Shown here piece by piece: positions 51,461 to 60,400 of a DNA stretch of 64,000 bases. Positions within the stretch are counted from its first letter, which is position 1. The number at the start of each line of letters is the position of its first letter. The stretch comes from CBDCYS01 sp965226245 (GTDB taxonomy: Bacteria > Acidobacteriota > Terriglobia > Bryobacterales > UBA6623). The DNA lies in assembly GCA_965226245.1 (NCBI GenBank), contig CBDDCL010000015.1:744001-808000 (forward strand), given 5' to 3'. The notes under the pieces were generated by a model. The model was given only the letters and a program-made list of their open reading frames with translations. It searched no databases and was not told the DNA's origin. Position numbers and translations under genes: made by a program.

Positions 51461-52432
51461 ATGGAGACAAAGAAGCTAGCTCATACGGATCTGGAAGTTT
51501 CCAAGGTTTGCATGGGGACGATGACCTTTGGCAACCAAACAGATGAAGCGGTTGCCGAAGCTATGGTGGATCGATGCCTCGAGGCAGGCGTCAATTTCTT
51601 TGATACGGCCAATGTTTACAACCAGGGCGAATCGGAGGAGATCGTCGGGAGGATATTCCGCGGGAAAAGAGACCAGGTGATCCTCGCCAGCAAAGTCCGT
51701 GGATTGATGAAAGAGGATCCGTCCTACGGCGGGCTTTCACGCCAGGCAGTGCAACGAGCCATTGACGAGAGCCTGCGGCGGCTCCAGACCGACTACCTCG
51801 ATATCTATTACTTGCATCAGCCGGATTACGAAACTCCGATTGAAGAAACCCTCGAGGTGATGGAAAACCTGAGAGCCGCGGGCAAGTTTCGGTACCTGGC
51901 TACTTCAAACTATAGTGCCTGGCAAGTATGCGAGATTGCCTGGATCTGCGAGAAAAGAGGTTACCAAGCTCCCTGGATCTCGCAGCCGATGTATAACATG
52001 CTCGCGCGCGGAATCGAGCAAGAGCACCTTTCTTTTACACAGCGTTTCGAAGTAAGCAACATATGCTATAACCCGCTTGCCGGCGGGCTGTTGAGCGGTA
52101 AACACAACTTCCAAAGCGGCCCCCTGCCCGGAACCCGCTTTGACGGCAATCAGATGTATCTGAACCGCTATTGGAACGCGGACTACTTCGAAGCGGTCGA
52201 GAGCCTCAAGGAGATAGCACGACGCGCGGACAGAAGCTTGCCGGAACTGGCCCTCGCTTGGGTGGCCCGGCAGCCCGGGGTGGATTCAGTCATACTCGGC
52301 GCCTCGAAAATCGAGCAGGTCGAGGCCAACCTGCGTGCTGTCGAGGGGCCGCCTCTCGACGCGCCAGTCCTGGCTGCATGTGACAAGGTCTGGGAGAAGT
52401 TGAAAGGGAGCACCCCGCAATACAATCGCTAA
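51461..52432 (+). CDS. Aldo/keto reductase
   Basis: 323 aa, cytoplasmic, start ATG 51461 with GGGAGAAG upstream. The catalytic tetrad is visible: Asp/Tyr in FFDTANVYNQGESEE, Lys in LASKVRG, His in YYLHQPD. The NADP-binding C-terminus reads SVILGASKIEQVEANL. It belongs to the YajO/Tas-like branch of predicted oxidoreductases. Together with the reductase at 42247 it is one of two paralogous but different family members here. Substrate unknown. Confidence 0.9.
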   Translation: METKKLAHTDLEVSKVCMGTMTFGNQTDEAVAEAMVDRCLEAGVNFFDTANVYNQGESEEIVGRIFRGKRDQVILASKVRGLMKEDPSYGGLSRQAVQRAIDESLRRLQTDYLDIYYLHQPDYETPIEETLEVMENLRAAGKFRYLATSNYSAWQVCEIAWICEKRGYQAPWISQPMYNMLARGIEQEHLSFTQRFEVSNICYNPLAGGLLSGKHNFQSGPLPGTRFDGNQMYLNRYWNADYFEAVESLKEIARRADRSLPELALAWVARQPGVDSVILGASKIEQVEANLRAVEGPPLDAPVLAACDKVWEKLKGSTPQYNR

Positions 52433-52491
52433 CCCGCCGAAGACCGCGAAACCATGCGTTCAGGAGTGATTTGGCCGGTCCCTGACCAGCT

Positions 52492-52586
52492 GTGAAAAAA
52501 TGGGGACTTACCGAGCGCCGCCGACGCGAGTCCGGAGGAATCAATCCCTCTCGCCGGCGCGAAGTGTAGCGGCCCCAATTTTTCAC
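52492..52586. repeat. Palindromic mobile element copy E with flanking direct repeat
   Basis: Begins GTGAAAAAATGGGGACTTAC and ends GGCCCCAATTTTTCAC, inverted termini as in the copy at 13743. TCCCTGACC stands on both sides (52479-52487, 52589-52597), a probable target duplication. The gap 52433-52750 contains no gene. Confidence 0.6.
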
Positions 52587-52750
52587 AATCCCTGACCCTC
52601 ATGGCTTCGAAGATTCCGGGATCGGCCCCTACTTTTCGATGCCTTTTTGTAATCTCACGATCCCAGGCGCCGTCTCTCATAAGCAGCGGGCGCGGCCGGG
52701 TTTGACCCTGCTAGGGTAAATCCTTAACGCGGCAACAACAGAATTGAGCA

Positions 52751-53896
52751 ATGAAGTTGGACCAAATCATTCGCCCTGGGTTTGCTTTGCTTGTGGTCGT
52801 TTTGCTGCTGGCGGGCGTCTCCGCGGCGGCGGCGAAAGATACCTGGACAGGGGTTGACCGCATCGTTGCTGTTGGAGATGTCCATGGCGACTACGAGCAG
52901 TTTGTCAAGCTTCTGCGTTCGGCCGGCCTCATCGACGACAACGAAGATTGGGCGGCAGGCCGAACCCACCTCGTCCAAACCGGGGATGTCCCCGACCGCG
53001 GGGCCGATACCCGCAAGGTGATGGACCTGCTGATGAAACTGGAGAAGCAGGCCAAGAAGGCCAAAGGCTATGTTCACGCGCTGATCGGAAACCACGAAGC
53101 GATGAATATTTATGGCGACCTGCGGTATGTTCACCCGGGAGAGTACTCCGCATTCAAGAATCCGAAATCGGCCGACACGCGCCGGAAATACTACCAACAG
53201 CACGTCAATGACGTGAAACGAAACCCGCCGCCCGAAGGGGCTCCTGAGTTTGGCCCCGCCCATCGCCGGGCGTGGGAAAACGGTTACCCGCTGGGCTGGT
53301 TCGAGCACCGCGCCGCCTTCGGACCCGCGGGGAGTTATGGAAGATGGATACTGAAACACAACGCCGTCATTCAGATCAACGACACGATTTTCCTGCATGG
53401 CGGTATCGGGCCGAAGTTCGCCTCCATGAGTATCGGCGACATGAATAGGCAGGTCCTGGCGGAGTTGCGAGAGTTCAGCAAATTGACGGGCGGGATCGTT
53501 GTGGATCAAGAAGGTCCGCTGTGGTATCGGGGTCTGGCATTGAATGACGCGAGATCCGAGACTGCTCACCTGGAGGCGGTCCTCCAACAGCATCAGGCGA
53601 AACGAATCGTGATGGGCCACACGGTCACCGAGGGCGCCGTCATGCCCCGGCTGCAAGGGCGTGCCGTCTTTATCGATGTGGGCCTGAGCAGGCACTATGG
53701 CGGCCGGCTGGCGTGCCTCTTGATTAAAGGGGGCGTGGCCTACGCGCTCCACCGCGGGAAGAAGATACCGTTGCCGGCGGACGACAGCCCGTCCAGTTTG
53801 CTCAGCTACATGAAGAAGGCCGCCGAAGCCGATCCCAAGCCTTCTCCATTGCAAGGGAAGATCCAGCAGCTTCAGGCCAGTGAGATTGGGCTGTAA
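52751..53896 (+). CDS. Exported metallophosphoesterase (Shewanella-like protein phosphatase type)
   Basis: 381 aa with a signal peptide (IRPGFALLVVVLLLAGVSAA). All metal-site motifs of the PPP-like fold are visible: GDVHGDY near residue 40, GDVPDRG, GNHEAMN, LHGGIG and MGHTVTEG. The GDVHGDYEQF and GDVPDRG forms match Shewanella-like phosphatases, which dephosphorylate proteins or small molecules; export suggests an envelope role. Starts within 20 bases of an AACAACAG-rich leader without a clear ribosome binding site; ATG 52751 is the only sensible start. Confidence 0.9.
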   Translation: MKLDQIIRPGFALLVVVLLLAGVSAAAAKDTWTGVDRIVAVGDVHGDYEQFVKLLRSAGLIDDNEDWAAGRTHLVQTGDVPDRGADTRKVMDLLMKLEKQAKKAKGYVHALIGNHEAMNIYGDLRYVHPGEYSAFKNPKSADTRRKYYQQHVNDVKRNPPPEGAPEFGPAHRRAWENGYPLGWFEHRAAFGPAGSYGRWILKHNAVIQINDTIFLHGGIGPKFASMSIGDMNRQVLAELREFSKLTGGIVVDQEGPLWYRGLALNDARSETAHLEAVLQQHQAKRIVMGHTVTEGAVMPRLQGRAVFIDVGLSRHYGGRLACLLIKGGVAYALHRGKKIPLPADDSPSSLLSYMKKAAEADPKPSPLQGKIQQLQASEIGL

Positions 53897-54115
53897 CCTC
53901 CAGCCCGTGCCGCCAAGAGAGCGCCGCCGGAGGCATTGTCAAGTTAACACCGGTGGGCGACAATTGACCGATGGAATCCCTGTGAGGCGTTCGGCATGCT
54001 GCATGGTGACTTGCATTCACCCGCATTGTGCCCTGTCCCGGCCGGCTCGCTTGCAGCATCATCTTGTGTTGGAAACGCTGCCCCCTTTCAGGGGTGTGCG
54101 ACATGAAAGTGGAGC

Positions 54116-55420
54116 TCAAGCCGCTCGGGCCTCCCAATAGTCCTCGAAGCGGCCGTTGTGGTGGCAGCAACGAAGGGCCAGAATCGCGTTGGCTCCGCGG
54201 ACGGTCCAGAACATGCCCGACCGTTTCAGGCGAGAGCCGATGACACTCTTGCAGCCGGCCTCGATCACTCCCGAGCCGACAAACAGATGCTGGCGCCGAA
54301 ACTCTGGGTAGCGCATCCGCTTGGCATTCTTTTCAAAGTATTTGGCTTCGTCGCGGAACTCTTCCGCGAGTTGGGGACTCGAGCATTCGACCGACCGCAG
54401 CGAGCACACTAACTCTTCCATCCGCCCCTGGTCGAGGTGGTCCTGATGGATCGTGATCCAACACCGTTGCTGGGCCTTGTCGTGGGGATGAAGCTGGCGT
54501 GCCAGGTCCCACAAGTGCTGGCGGGCGTGATAGAGGTCGACGATCTGAATGGCGCCGGGAAACTGCTGCTGGGCAATGTTCCAGATCCATTCGGCGCCAT
54601 CTCCCAGCACGACCTTCTTGCGTGCCCGGCTCCAGCCCCGCTTCCAAGCCTCCACATACATGCGTTTGCCAAACTCGTCGGCGGTCTCAATGGCGCCGCT
54701 GTAGCTGGTCGAGTCCGGATCGCGGATGGGGTAGCCCTCTTCGTCCCACTTCGTTTGAGTGAACACGCAGCCCAACTTAGCTTCGCGGGTGTGGGCCGCC
54801 TCTCCCTTCCTTTTGCCCGCTCGGCCCACCGTCTCTTTGCGCACCACCGGAATTCCGGTCCCATCCATTTCGATGTACAGGATCGGAACGGGTTCCCCCA
54901 CCACCAGCGGCAGCTCCAACTGCATCGCCCGCTGGATCTCGCTCTGCTCCCGCGCCGCGATATCCTCTCCAATCCCCTCCGCCGTCCGCTCCACCGCCTT
55001 GGCGGTCACTTCCAGACCCGCCAGCAGTTCCAGCTGCCGGCGCCCGTGATCGAAGGGAGCCTCCTGGCCCACCATCGCCTGCATACGGCGTACCCCAGGA
55101 GAGCATTCCGTTTGGGCGATGTCGAGTTCAGCGTCGGCCGGAAATTGGCCGCTGTGACAGTGCCCGCACAGGTAGTAGGGGCGCGATATATGCACCCTGC
55201 CCAGGGCGGTGAGAACCGACTTGGAGCGCAGTTCCCGGTAGTGAGCTTGGTGGCCGCAACAACAGGGAAGGCTCCGCTGGCCGGCCGCTGGGGCTGCCCA
55301 TTGCAGCAGTTCGGAGAGGGCGGCGGCGCCAGCTTGGTGCATCGCCGAGCGCACCGCCATCTCGACGGCTTCCAGATCCCAGTGGCCTGTCTTGCGCCGC
55401 CCGCTGAACAGCACGCGCAA
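54116..55420 (-). CDS. ISKra4-family transposase
   Basis: 434 aa from the first start after the frame opens; the frame itself continues 5' to the A8 run at 55468-55475 (AIQQEVARELDQLLRVLFSG), so the real protein is probably made by frameshifting from the upstream gene. Typical family features are a zinc-ribbon-like CGHQAHYREL and CGHCHSG region, IEMDGTGIPV (first catalytic Asp), VVLGDGAEWIW (second Asp) and FVGSGVIEAGCKSVI with the final Glu. The C-terminus SGMFWTVRGANAILALR is standard. Probably active. Confidence 0.92.
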   Translation of the reverse strand: MRVLFSGRRKTGHWDLEAVEMAVRSAMHQAGAAALSELLQWAAPAAGQRSLPCCCGHQAHYRELRSKSVLTALGRVHISRPYYLCGHCHSGQFPADAELDIAQTECSPGVRRMQAMVGQEAPFDHGRRQLELLAGLEVTAKAVERTAEGIGEDIAAREQSEIQRAMQLELPLVVGEPVPILYIEMDGTGIPVVRKETVGRAGKRKGEAAHTREAKLGCVFTQTKWDEEGYPIRDPDSTSYSGAIETADEFGKRMYVEAWKRGWSRARKKVVLGDGAEWIWNIAQQQFPGAIQIVDLYHARQHLWDLARQLHPHDKAQQRCWITIHQDHLDQGRMEELVCSLRSVECSSPQLAEEFRDEAKYFEKNAKRMRYPEFRRQHLFVGSGVIEAGCKSVIGSRLKRSGMFWTVRGANAILALRCCHHNGRFEDYWEARAA

Positions 55421-55428
55421 TAGCTGGT

Positions 55429-55830
55429 CTAGTTCGCGCGCGACCTCTTGCTGGATGGCGGCGGCCGTTTTTTTTCCTGGGGGGTCTGCGCCTCAAGCTG
55501 CAGCGGCCGCTGTTTGCAGATGCGGGTATTGAGCTCCACGAACTCGCGGCTCAGTTGCTGGAACTTGCGGAACTCGGCCACTTCGCGCTCGGCTTTGCCC
55601 AGCGCGGCCGGAGTCGGCAGCGACTCGGTGACGGTCTTACGACCGGCCTTATAGGTGAGGCGGGTATGGGGACCGTGCCCCGGTTGACCGGGGCGATGGC
55701 AGCGGCAGCTTGGTTTGCCGCAACGCCCCGAGGTGCTGGTGATCGAACCGGGGCGCAGATCGCCCAGCTCGCCGATCTGGCGGACGATGTCGGTACGCTG
55801 TTGCTGCAGTTGCTCGAGGGAATCAGGCAT
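55429..55830 (-). CDS. DUF6788-like accessory ORF of the IS element
   Basis: 133 aa. SLEQLQQQRTDIVRQIGELG leads into a Cys-containing segment (GRCGKPSCRCHRPGQPGHGP), the form of the small protein commonly found upstream of ISKra4 transposases, then a basic tail. Eight A residues on the coding strand (forward T8 at 55468-55475) lie just before its end; slipping there joins it to the transposase frame. So this may be the N-terminal part of a fused transposase rather than a separate protein. Confidence 0.8.
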   Translation of the reverse strand: MPDSLEQLQQQRTDIVRQIGELGDLRPGSITSTSGRCGKPSCRCHRPGQPGHGPHTRLTYKAGRKTVTESLPTPAALGKAEREVAEFRKFQQLSREFVELNTRICKQRPLQLEAQTPQEKKRPPPSSKRSRAN

Positions 55831-55982
55831 GGAAGTGACCTCCTGTTCCTAGCGTAATACATACGCAAGGATATTGGCCACAATAAAGAGCCTGCTGAAA
55901 TACTCACTTCTATGTCGCGCACCCCCCTTTCAGGCTCATCTTGTATTGGACAACTCTACAAGGTATACTGTCGTTCTCACTT

Positions 55983-56102
55983 GTGCACGGGCGAAAAAAG
56001 GGGACAGCCAGCCGATTTCCGCAACTGCCATTGAAAACAAGCAAGTTCCGCGAGCGGAAATCGGTGGCAGTCCCCCATTTTCGCCCGTGCACACTTCTGC
56101 CA
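55983..56102. repeat. Palindromic mobile element copy F
   Basis: Perfect 15-base inverted ends, GTGCACGGGCGAAAA (55983) and TTTTCGCCCGTGCAC (ending 56102), enclose GGGGACAGCCAGCCGATTTC and its near complement GAAATCGGTGGCAGTCCCC. Best-preserved copy of the family. It lies in the 320-base gap between the ISKra4 element and the radical SAM gene. Confidence 0.7.
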
Positions 56103-56241
56103 CAGGCTGCTACCTGCCGATTGCCTTCGCGGGTGGAATGGAGCCTTTCAGGAGTGCAAGGCTGCAATTCGGCGGTTGATAGTAGCCGACTCGCCGCCGG
56201 TTATGTTTAACTAGGGGCGTTGTTCCTGCCTCCAATCAGTT

Positions 56242-57312
56242 TTGACTGTTAAGACTCGTATCCGCCGCAAGGCGCGTGGCATACAGCGCCGCTTCAGAGC
56301 GGCGCGGATGGTGATTCGCGGGCTGATCGACACCGATCGTCCGGTGCTGGCCCATATGATCCCGATACGGCGGTGCAATCTTTCTTGCACCTATTGCAAT
56401 GAGTATGACCAGGTATCGGACTCGGTTCCCGCCGAGGAGATGTTCCGCCGTATCGACCATCTGGCTAAGTTGGGGATTGGCGTCATCACCATGAGCGGGG
56501 GCGAGCCGCTGCTGCACCCCGAGCTGGATGCCATTCTCACCAGTATCCGCGGTCACGGCGTGATCGCAAGCCTCATCACCAACGGCTACTTCCTGACGGC
56601 CGAGAGGATTCAAAAACTCAACGACGCCGGCTTGGAGTACATGCAGATCAGTATTGATAACGTCCAGCCGGACGAGACGTCGAAGAAGAGCTTGAAAGTA
56701 CTGGACAAGAAGCTCCAACTGCTCGCCGAGCACGCCGATTTCGACGTAAACATCAACTCGGTTGTGGGCGGCGGAGTCAGCCATCCCGAGGATGCCCAGA
56801 CTATTGCCTTGCGGGCTGTCGAGCTGGGATTCACCAGCACCGTTGGCGTGATTCACGATTCCTACGGACAGTTGCAGCCGCTCAGCGCGCACGAGCAGCG
56901 CATCTATCGCAAAACGAAAAGACTCGGCAATCGCTCCTACGGTCGCCTCACACACTTCCAAGACAACATCGTGGCCGGCAAGCCGAACAACTACTGGCGC
57001 TGCCGGGCCGGGGGGCGCTATCTCTACGTTTGCGAGGACGGTCTCGTCCACTACTGTTCACAGCAACGAGGCTACCCCGGTACGCCCCTCGCCGAATACA
57101 ACAAGGAGAACGTACGGCAGGGTTACCGGACGGAGAAGCCCTGCGCGCCTCACTGCACGATTTCCTGTGTGCATAAAGTGTCGGCGATGGATTTTTGGCG
57201 TGACCCGCAGACAGAAGTCGCGCCCCGGATCAACCCGAACACGTTCGTCCACATTCAGGCGGCTACGCAGTCTCAGCCGGCCTCGAATGTGCCGGCAACG
57301 GCCCGCCGCTAG
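56242..57312 (+). CDS. Radical SAM protein with C-terminal Cys clusters (SPASM-like)
   Basis: 356 aa from TTG 56242; an ATG at 56308 (MVIRGLIDTD) is an alternative. The radical SAM cluster motif is C-x3-C-x2-C in RRCNLSCTYCNEYDQ (about residues 45-52). Next come MSGGEPLLHPELD (GGE motif) and SLITNGYFL. The C-terminal third has further Cys (WRCRAGG, YVCEDGLVHYCSQQRG, CAPHCTISCVH), which can hold auxiliary iron-sulfur clusters. It resembles HpnH/MoaA-like proteins and peptide-modifying enzymes, but no precursor peptide or pathway gene is nearby. Substrate unknown. Confidence 0.85.
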   Translation: MTVKTRIRRKARGIQRRFRAARMVIRGLIDTDRPVLAHMIPIRRCNLSCTYCNEYDQVSDSVPAEEMFRRIDHLAKLGIGVITMSGGEPLLHPELDAILTSIRGHGVIASLITNGYFLTAERIQKLNDAGLEYMQISIDNVQPDETSKKSLKVLDKKLQLLAEHADFDVNINSVVGGGVSHPEDAQTIALRAVELGFTSTVGVIHDSYGQLQPLSAHEQRIYRKTKRLGNRSYGRLTHFQDNIVAGKPNNYWRCRAGGRYLYVCEDGLVHYCSQQRGYPGTPLAEYNKENVRQGYRTEKPCAPHCTISCVHKVSAMDFWRDPQTEVAPRINPNTFVHIQAATQSQPASNVPATARR

Positions 57313-57402
57313 AACCCGGGCAGGTGCGGCTCACATCGGCCTCGGCCGCGCCTCGTCAATCGCGATCGGCGGGCTAGAATCTAGTGGATACGCGCACTCC
57401 GC

Positions 57403-60400
57403 TCACTCCACGGCCAGGGTCACCGCGGGACTGGCTTGTCCCGCGATCGAAACCACGAGGTCGGCTTCCCCGGCGGGCAGGCCTGCCGGTACCACGGCAT
57501 TGACCTGATAGAGACTCGTAAAGCCCGGGGTCAGGCCCGCAAACAGTACCCTTGCCGGGCGGCCGCCAATCGTTACCGTCACATCCTCCGCCGTCCGCGC
57601 CAAAGGCGAGGCGGGTGCCGGCTCCCCGCTGGCCACTGCGGGAGAGACGGCGCCTAACCCCGTGCCGTAGATGATAATGGCATCGCCGGCCTGAACCGGC
57701 CTGGCCGGCGTCACGATCTGGAAACTTGCATTTTGAATCGAGCCGGGCCCGCTGCCGGAAGCATTCCGCGTAAATACGCCCGGTCTCGCCGCGTTGACAA
57801 ACACAGGTTCCGGCACCCCCAGACTGCCAGCGTCGGTTCGGCGAACCAGCAGCGGCAAGCTCTCGTTGAGGCGGTCCGTCAGCTCGAATGGAAGAACGAC
57901 GTTGACTTGGTCTTCCCGAGAGAACAGGATCGGCAGAGGCCGCCCGCCTAGAATCATTTGTGTCCCCGCCAGCTCGGTTGGCAGCGGGACGCTGCTTGCT
58001 GAGCGGCCCCCACCGCTGGCGGGTTCGCTCGACAGGTTGCTGCCGAAGATCGAAACGATCGTTCCGGGCGCAAGCGGGTCTAGAACGAAGCTCGCGCCAT
58101 GGACCACCCCTCCCGGCGCGATCCGCGGCGGTGAGGAGGAGTTGGGACTTACCGACAGCGCTCGCGTGAGCGCTCCGCTGATGCCTGCCGGGTCGGTGGC
58201 GGTTACGGTGACGGCGGCCATCGAGCGCGCGTCCAGCGCAGGTACGTTCCAAGTCGCCGTCCACAGGCCCGAGCCCGCGTGCCCTAATGCCAGACTCGGG
58301 GAACTGACGTTGCTGAAGTCCGCGATCACGGAACCTTGTTCCAGCTTGGCGCCACAGTCGTCCGCCACGTCCACCTCAATACTGGCGGGCCAACCGGCAG
58401 GGATGGGAGAAGTGCCTCCCAGCAGCCGAAACACGGGGGCCAGCTCGGTCCGATTGCAGCCGTCCTGAAACACGGGAGCAGGCTTGGCACTAGCCGTGCT
58501 TGCCGGGACCACCACCAAGACAACATCCACCGTCCGGCTCAGCTCGCCGTCGAACAGCAGCCGCAGCAGGCCGCGATAGATGCCGGGAGCCAATTCGCCG
58601 GGGACAACTTCGACGCTAATTGCGGCAGACCCACCGGGCGCTACGGTCCCCTCGGCCGAAACAGGCCCCAGCCAGGCGCCTCCGTTCAGCGTCAGAGCCT
58701 GCACCGTAAAGGGCAACGGCTGGGAGGCCAGATTCGAAATCCGGACACTTTGGGAGGGGGGTGCGGGGCCGCCCGGCGGGGTTGCGAAGATCAAGCCCAG
58801 GGGCATTACGATGGGGCCCGGATCCCGATCCGACGGAAGCAGGTTCAGAACCAGGGTGACGAATTGAGGCGAGTTAGCGCCATCCGGGGCCGCCACTTCC
58901 AGCAGGCCGTAGTAGACCCGCGGGGTCAAGCCTTGCGTATTCACTTGCACGTCCACGGTTGCCGGACCGGAGGGCTCACTGACGCCGGTGGGGGGCGTCA
59001 CCGCCAGCCAGTTCTCCCCAGTCAGCGTCGTCACGCCGATGTTCCAGGGCATCATGCCCAAGCCATCGTTGAGCACCTGGAAGCTCTGCGACGGGACCTG
59101 CCCTCCTCCGGAGACGGCGGTGAACGTCAGTCCTCGCTGCGAGACACGAAGGAGTTGTTGGCGGCGTGTGATCGCCATACTCACAGGAACGCTGAAGTCA
59201 TCGCCGGCAGGACTCGAGAACACTATGTCCGCCAGGTACGTCCCGAGAGCAAACCCCCCGGGGTCGGCCCTGACGGTCAAGGGAATGCGCACGCCCGGCG
59301 GCAACTCCCCGCTGAGCGGAGAGACCGAGAGCCATGGGCTTCCCGACAGCCTCATCGAGTCGATTTGGAAGCTTATGGGTGCGCCTCCGTCGTTCGAAAT
59401 CCGCCCCGTTTGGGTTTCTGCCGCTGATTGTGGAACAAAGGAAAACAATAAGCGGCCGGGCCGTACGCCAAGCCGCGGTTCCTGACTCGGATCGGCAGCG
59501 ATTTGAATACTGAAAGCTTTCGCGGCACTCAGGCCCTCCGCATCGGTCACGATCGCGACCCACGAAAATACGCCCGGGGCCGCGGGGGTTCCCCCGATCG
59601 CTCCGGTGGCGGGGTTCAAAACCAAGCCGGGCGGCAGCGCCCCGCCAGCGGTCGACCACGAGAAGGGCGGCCTTTCTCCCGTAGCCGACAGCATCCCGTT
59701 GTAGGGGCTGCCAACGGCGCCATTCGGCAATGGCGACTCGGTGGTCACGGTAAGTTCACGGGGGGCGCTTCCAGGTGTGATCACCAGCGTCACATTTAAT
59801 CGGGCCGCAATCCGAGCGCCGGTTCTGATGAACAGTGACGCCGTGTACGTTCCCGCGGGCAGACCCGCCGGATCCACCACCGCCAGAATCCGCTGCCCCA
59901 CACCGTCGATTAATTGGCCGACATCCGGATCGGCCCGGACCCAACTGTTACCCGGCAGGATTCGGAAGTCCACGGGGCCCCGTTCCACGGTCAGCCTGAA
60001 GGGCTTGGAGGCCGTCTCAGCGTCCACTGGGCGGGCTGGAACCAGACTAGCCGATGCTGCCGGCGGTGCTGAAGTTTCCTCCAGCGTAAACGTCAGCGAA
60101 CTAGGCGAGACTATGATCTTCGGCGGCCGGCCGTCGCTGACCGAGATCTGGACCGTGTCGGTGTCCGCTCCGCCCTTGCCGTCCGCTACCGTCAGAGTGA
60201 CGGTGTGGGTTCCAGGATCGAGGACGGGGTTGACGATCATCCCGCTCAGGGTTCCAAACGATCCTGTCCAGGTGAACGTCAGGGGATCGCCATCCGGGTC
60301 GCTCGAGCCCGACCCATCCAAGGTGACTTGGACGCGCGCGGAATCCCCCGTACTCACGTTCTGATCTGCCCCTGCGTTGGCGATAGGGGGCCGGTTGTTG

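Larger units (their letters stand above)
54093..55923 (-). mobile_element. ISKra4-family insertion sequence
   Basis: Two genes on the minus strand lie between short inverted repeats GGTGTGCGACAT (54093-54104) and ATGTCGCGCACC (55912-55923). Both ends also carry CCCCCTTTCAGG, and TCATCTTGT(G/A)TTGGA flanks each end in the same orientation (54060 and 55935), possibly marking the insertion site or a longer subterminal repeat. The element looks intact. Confidence 0.75.
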
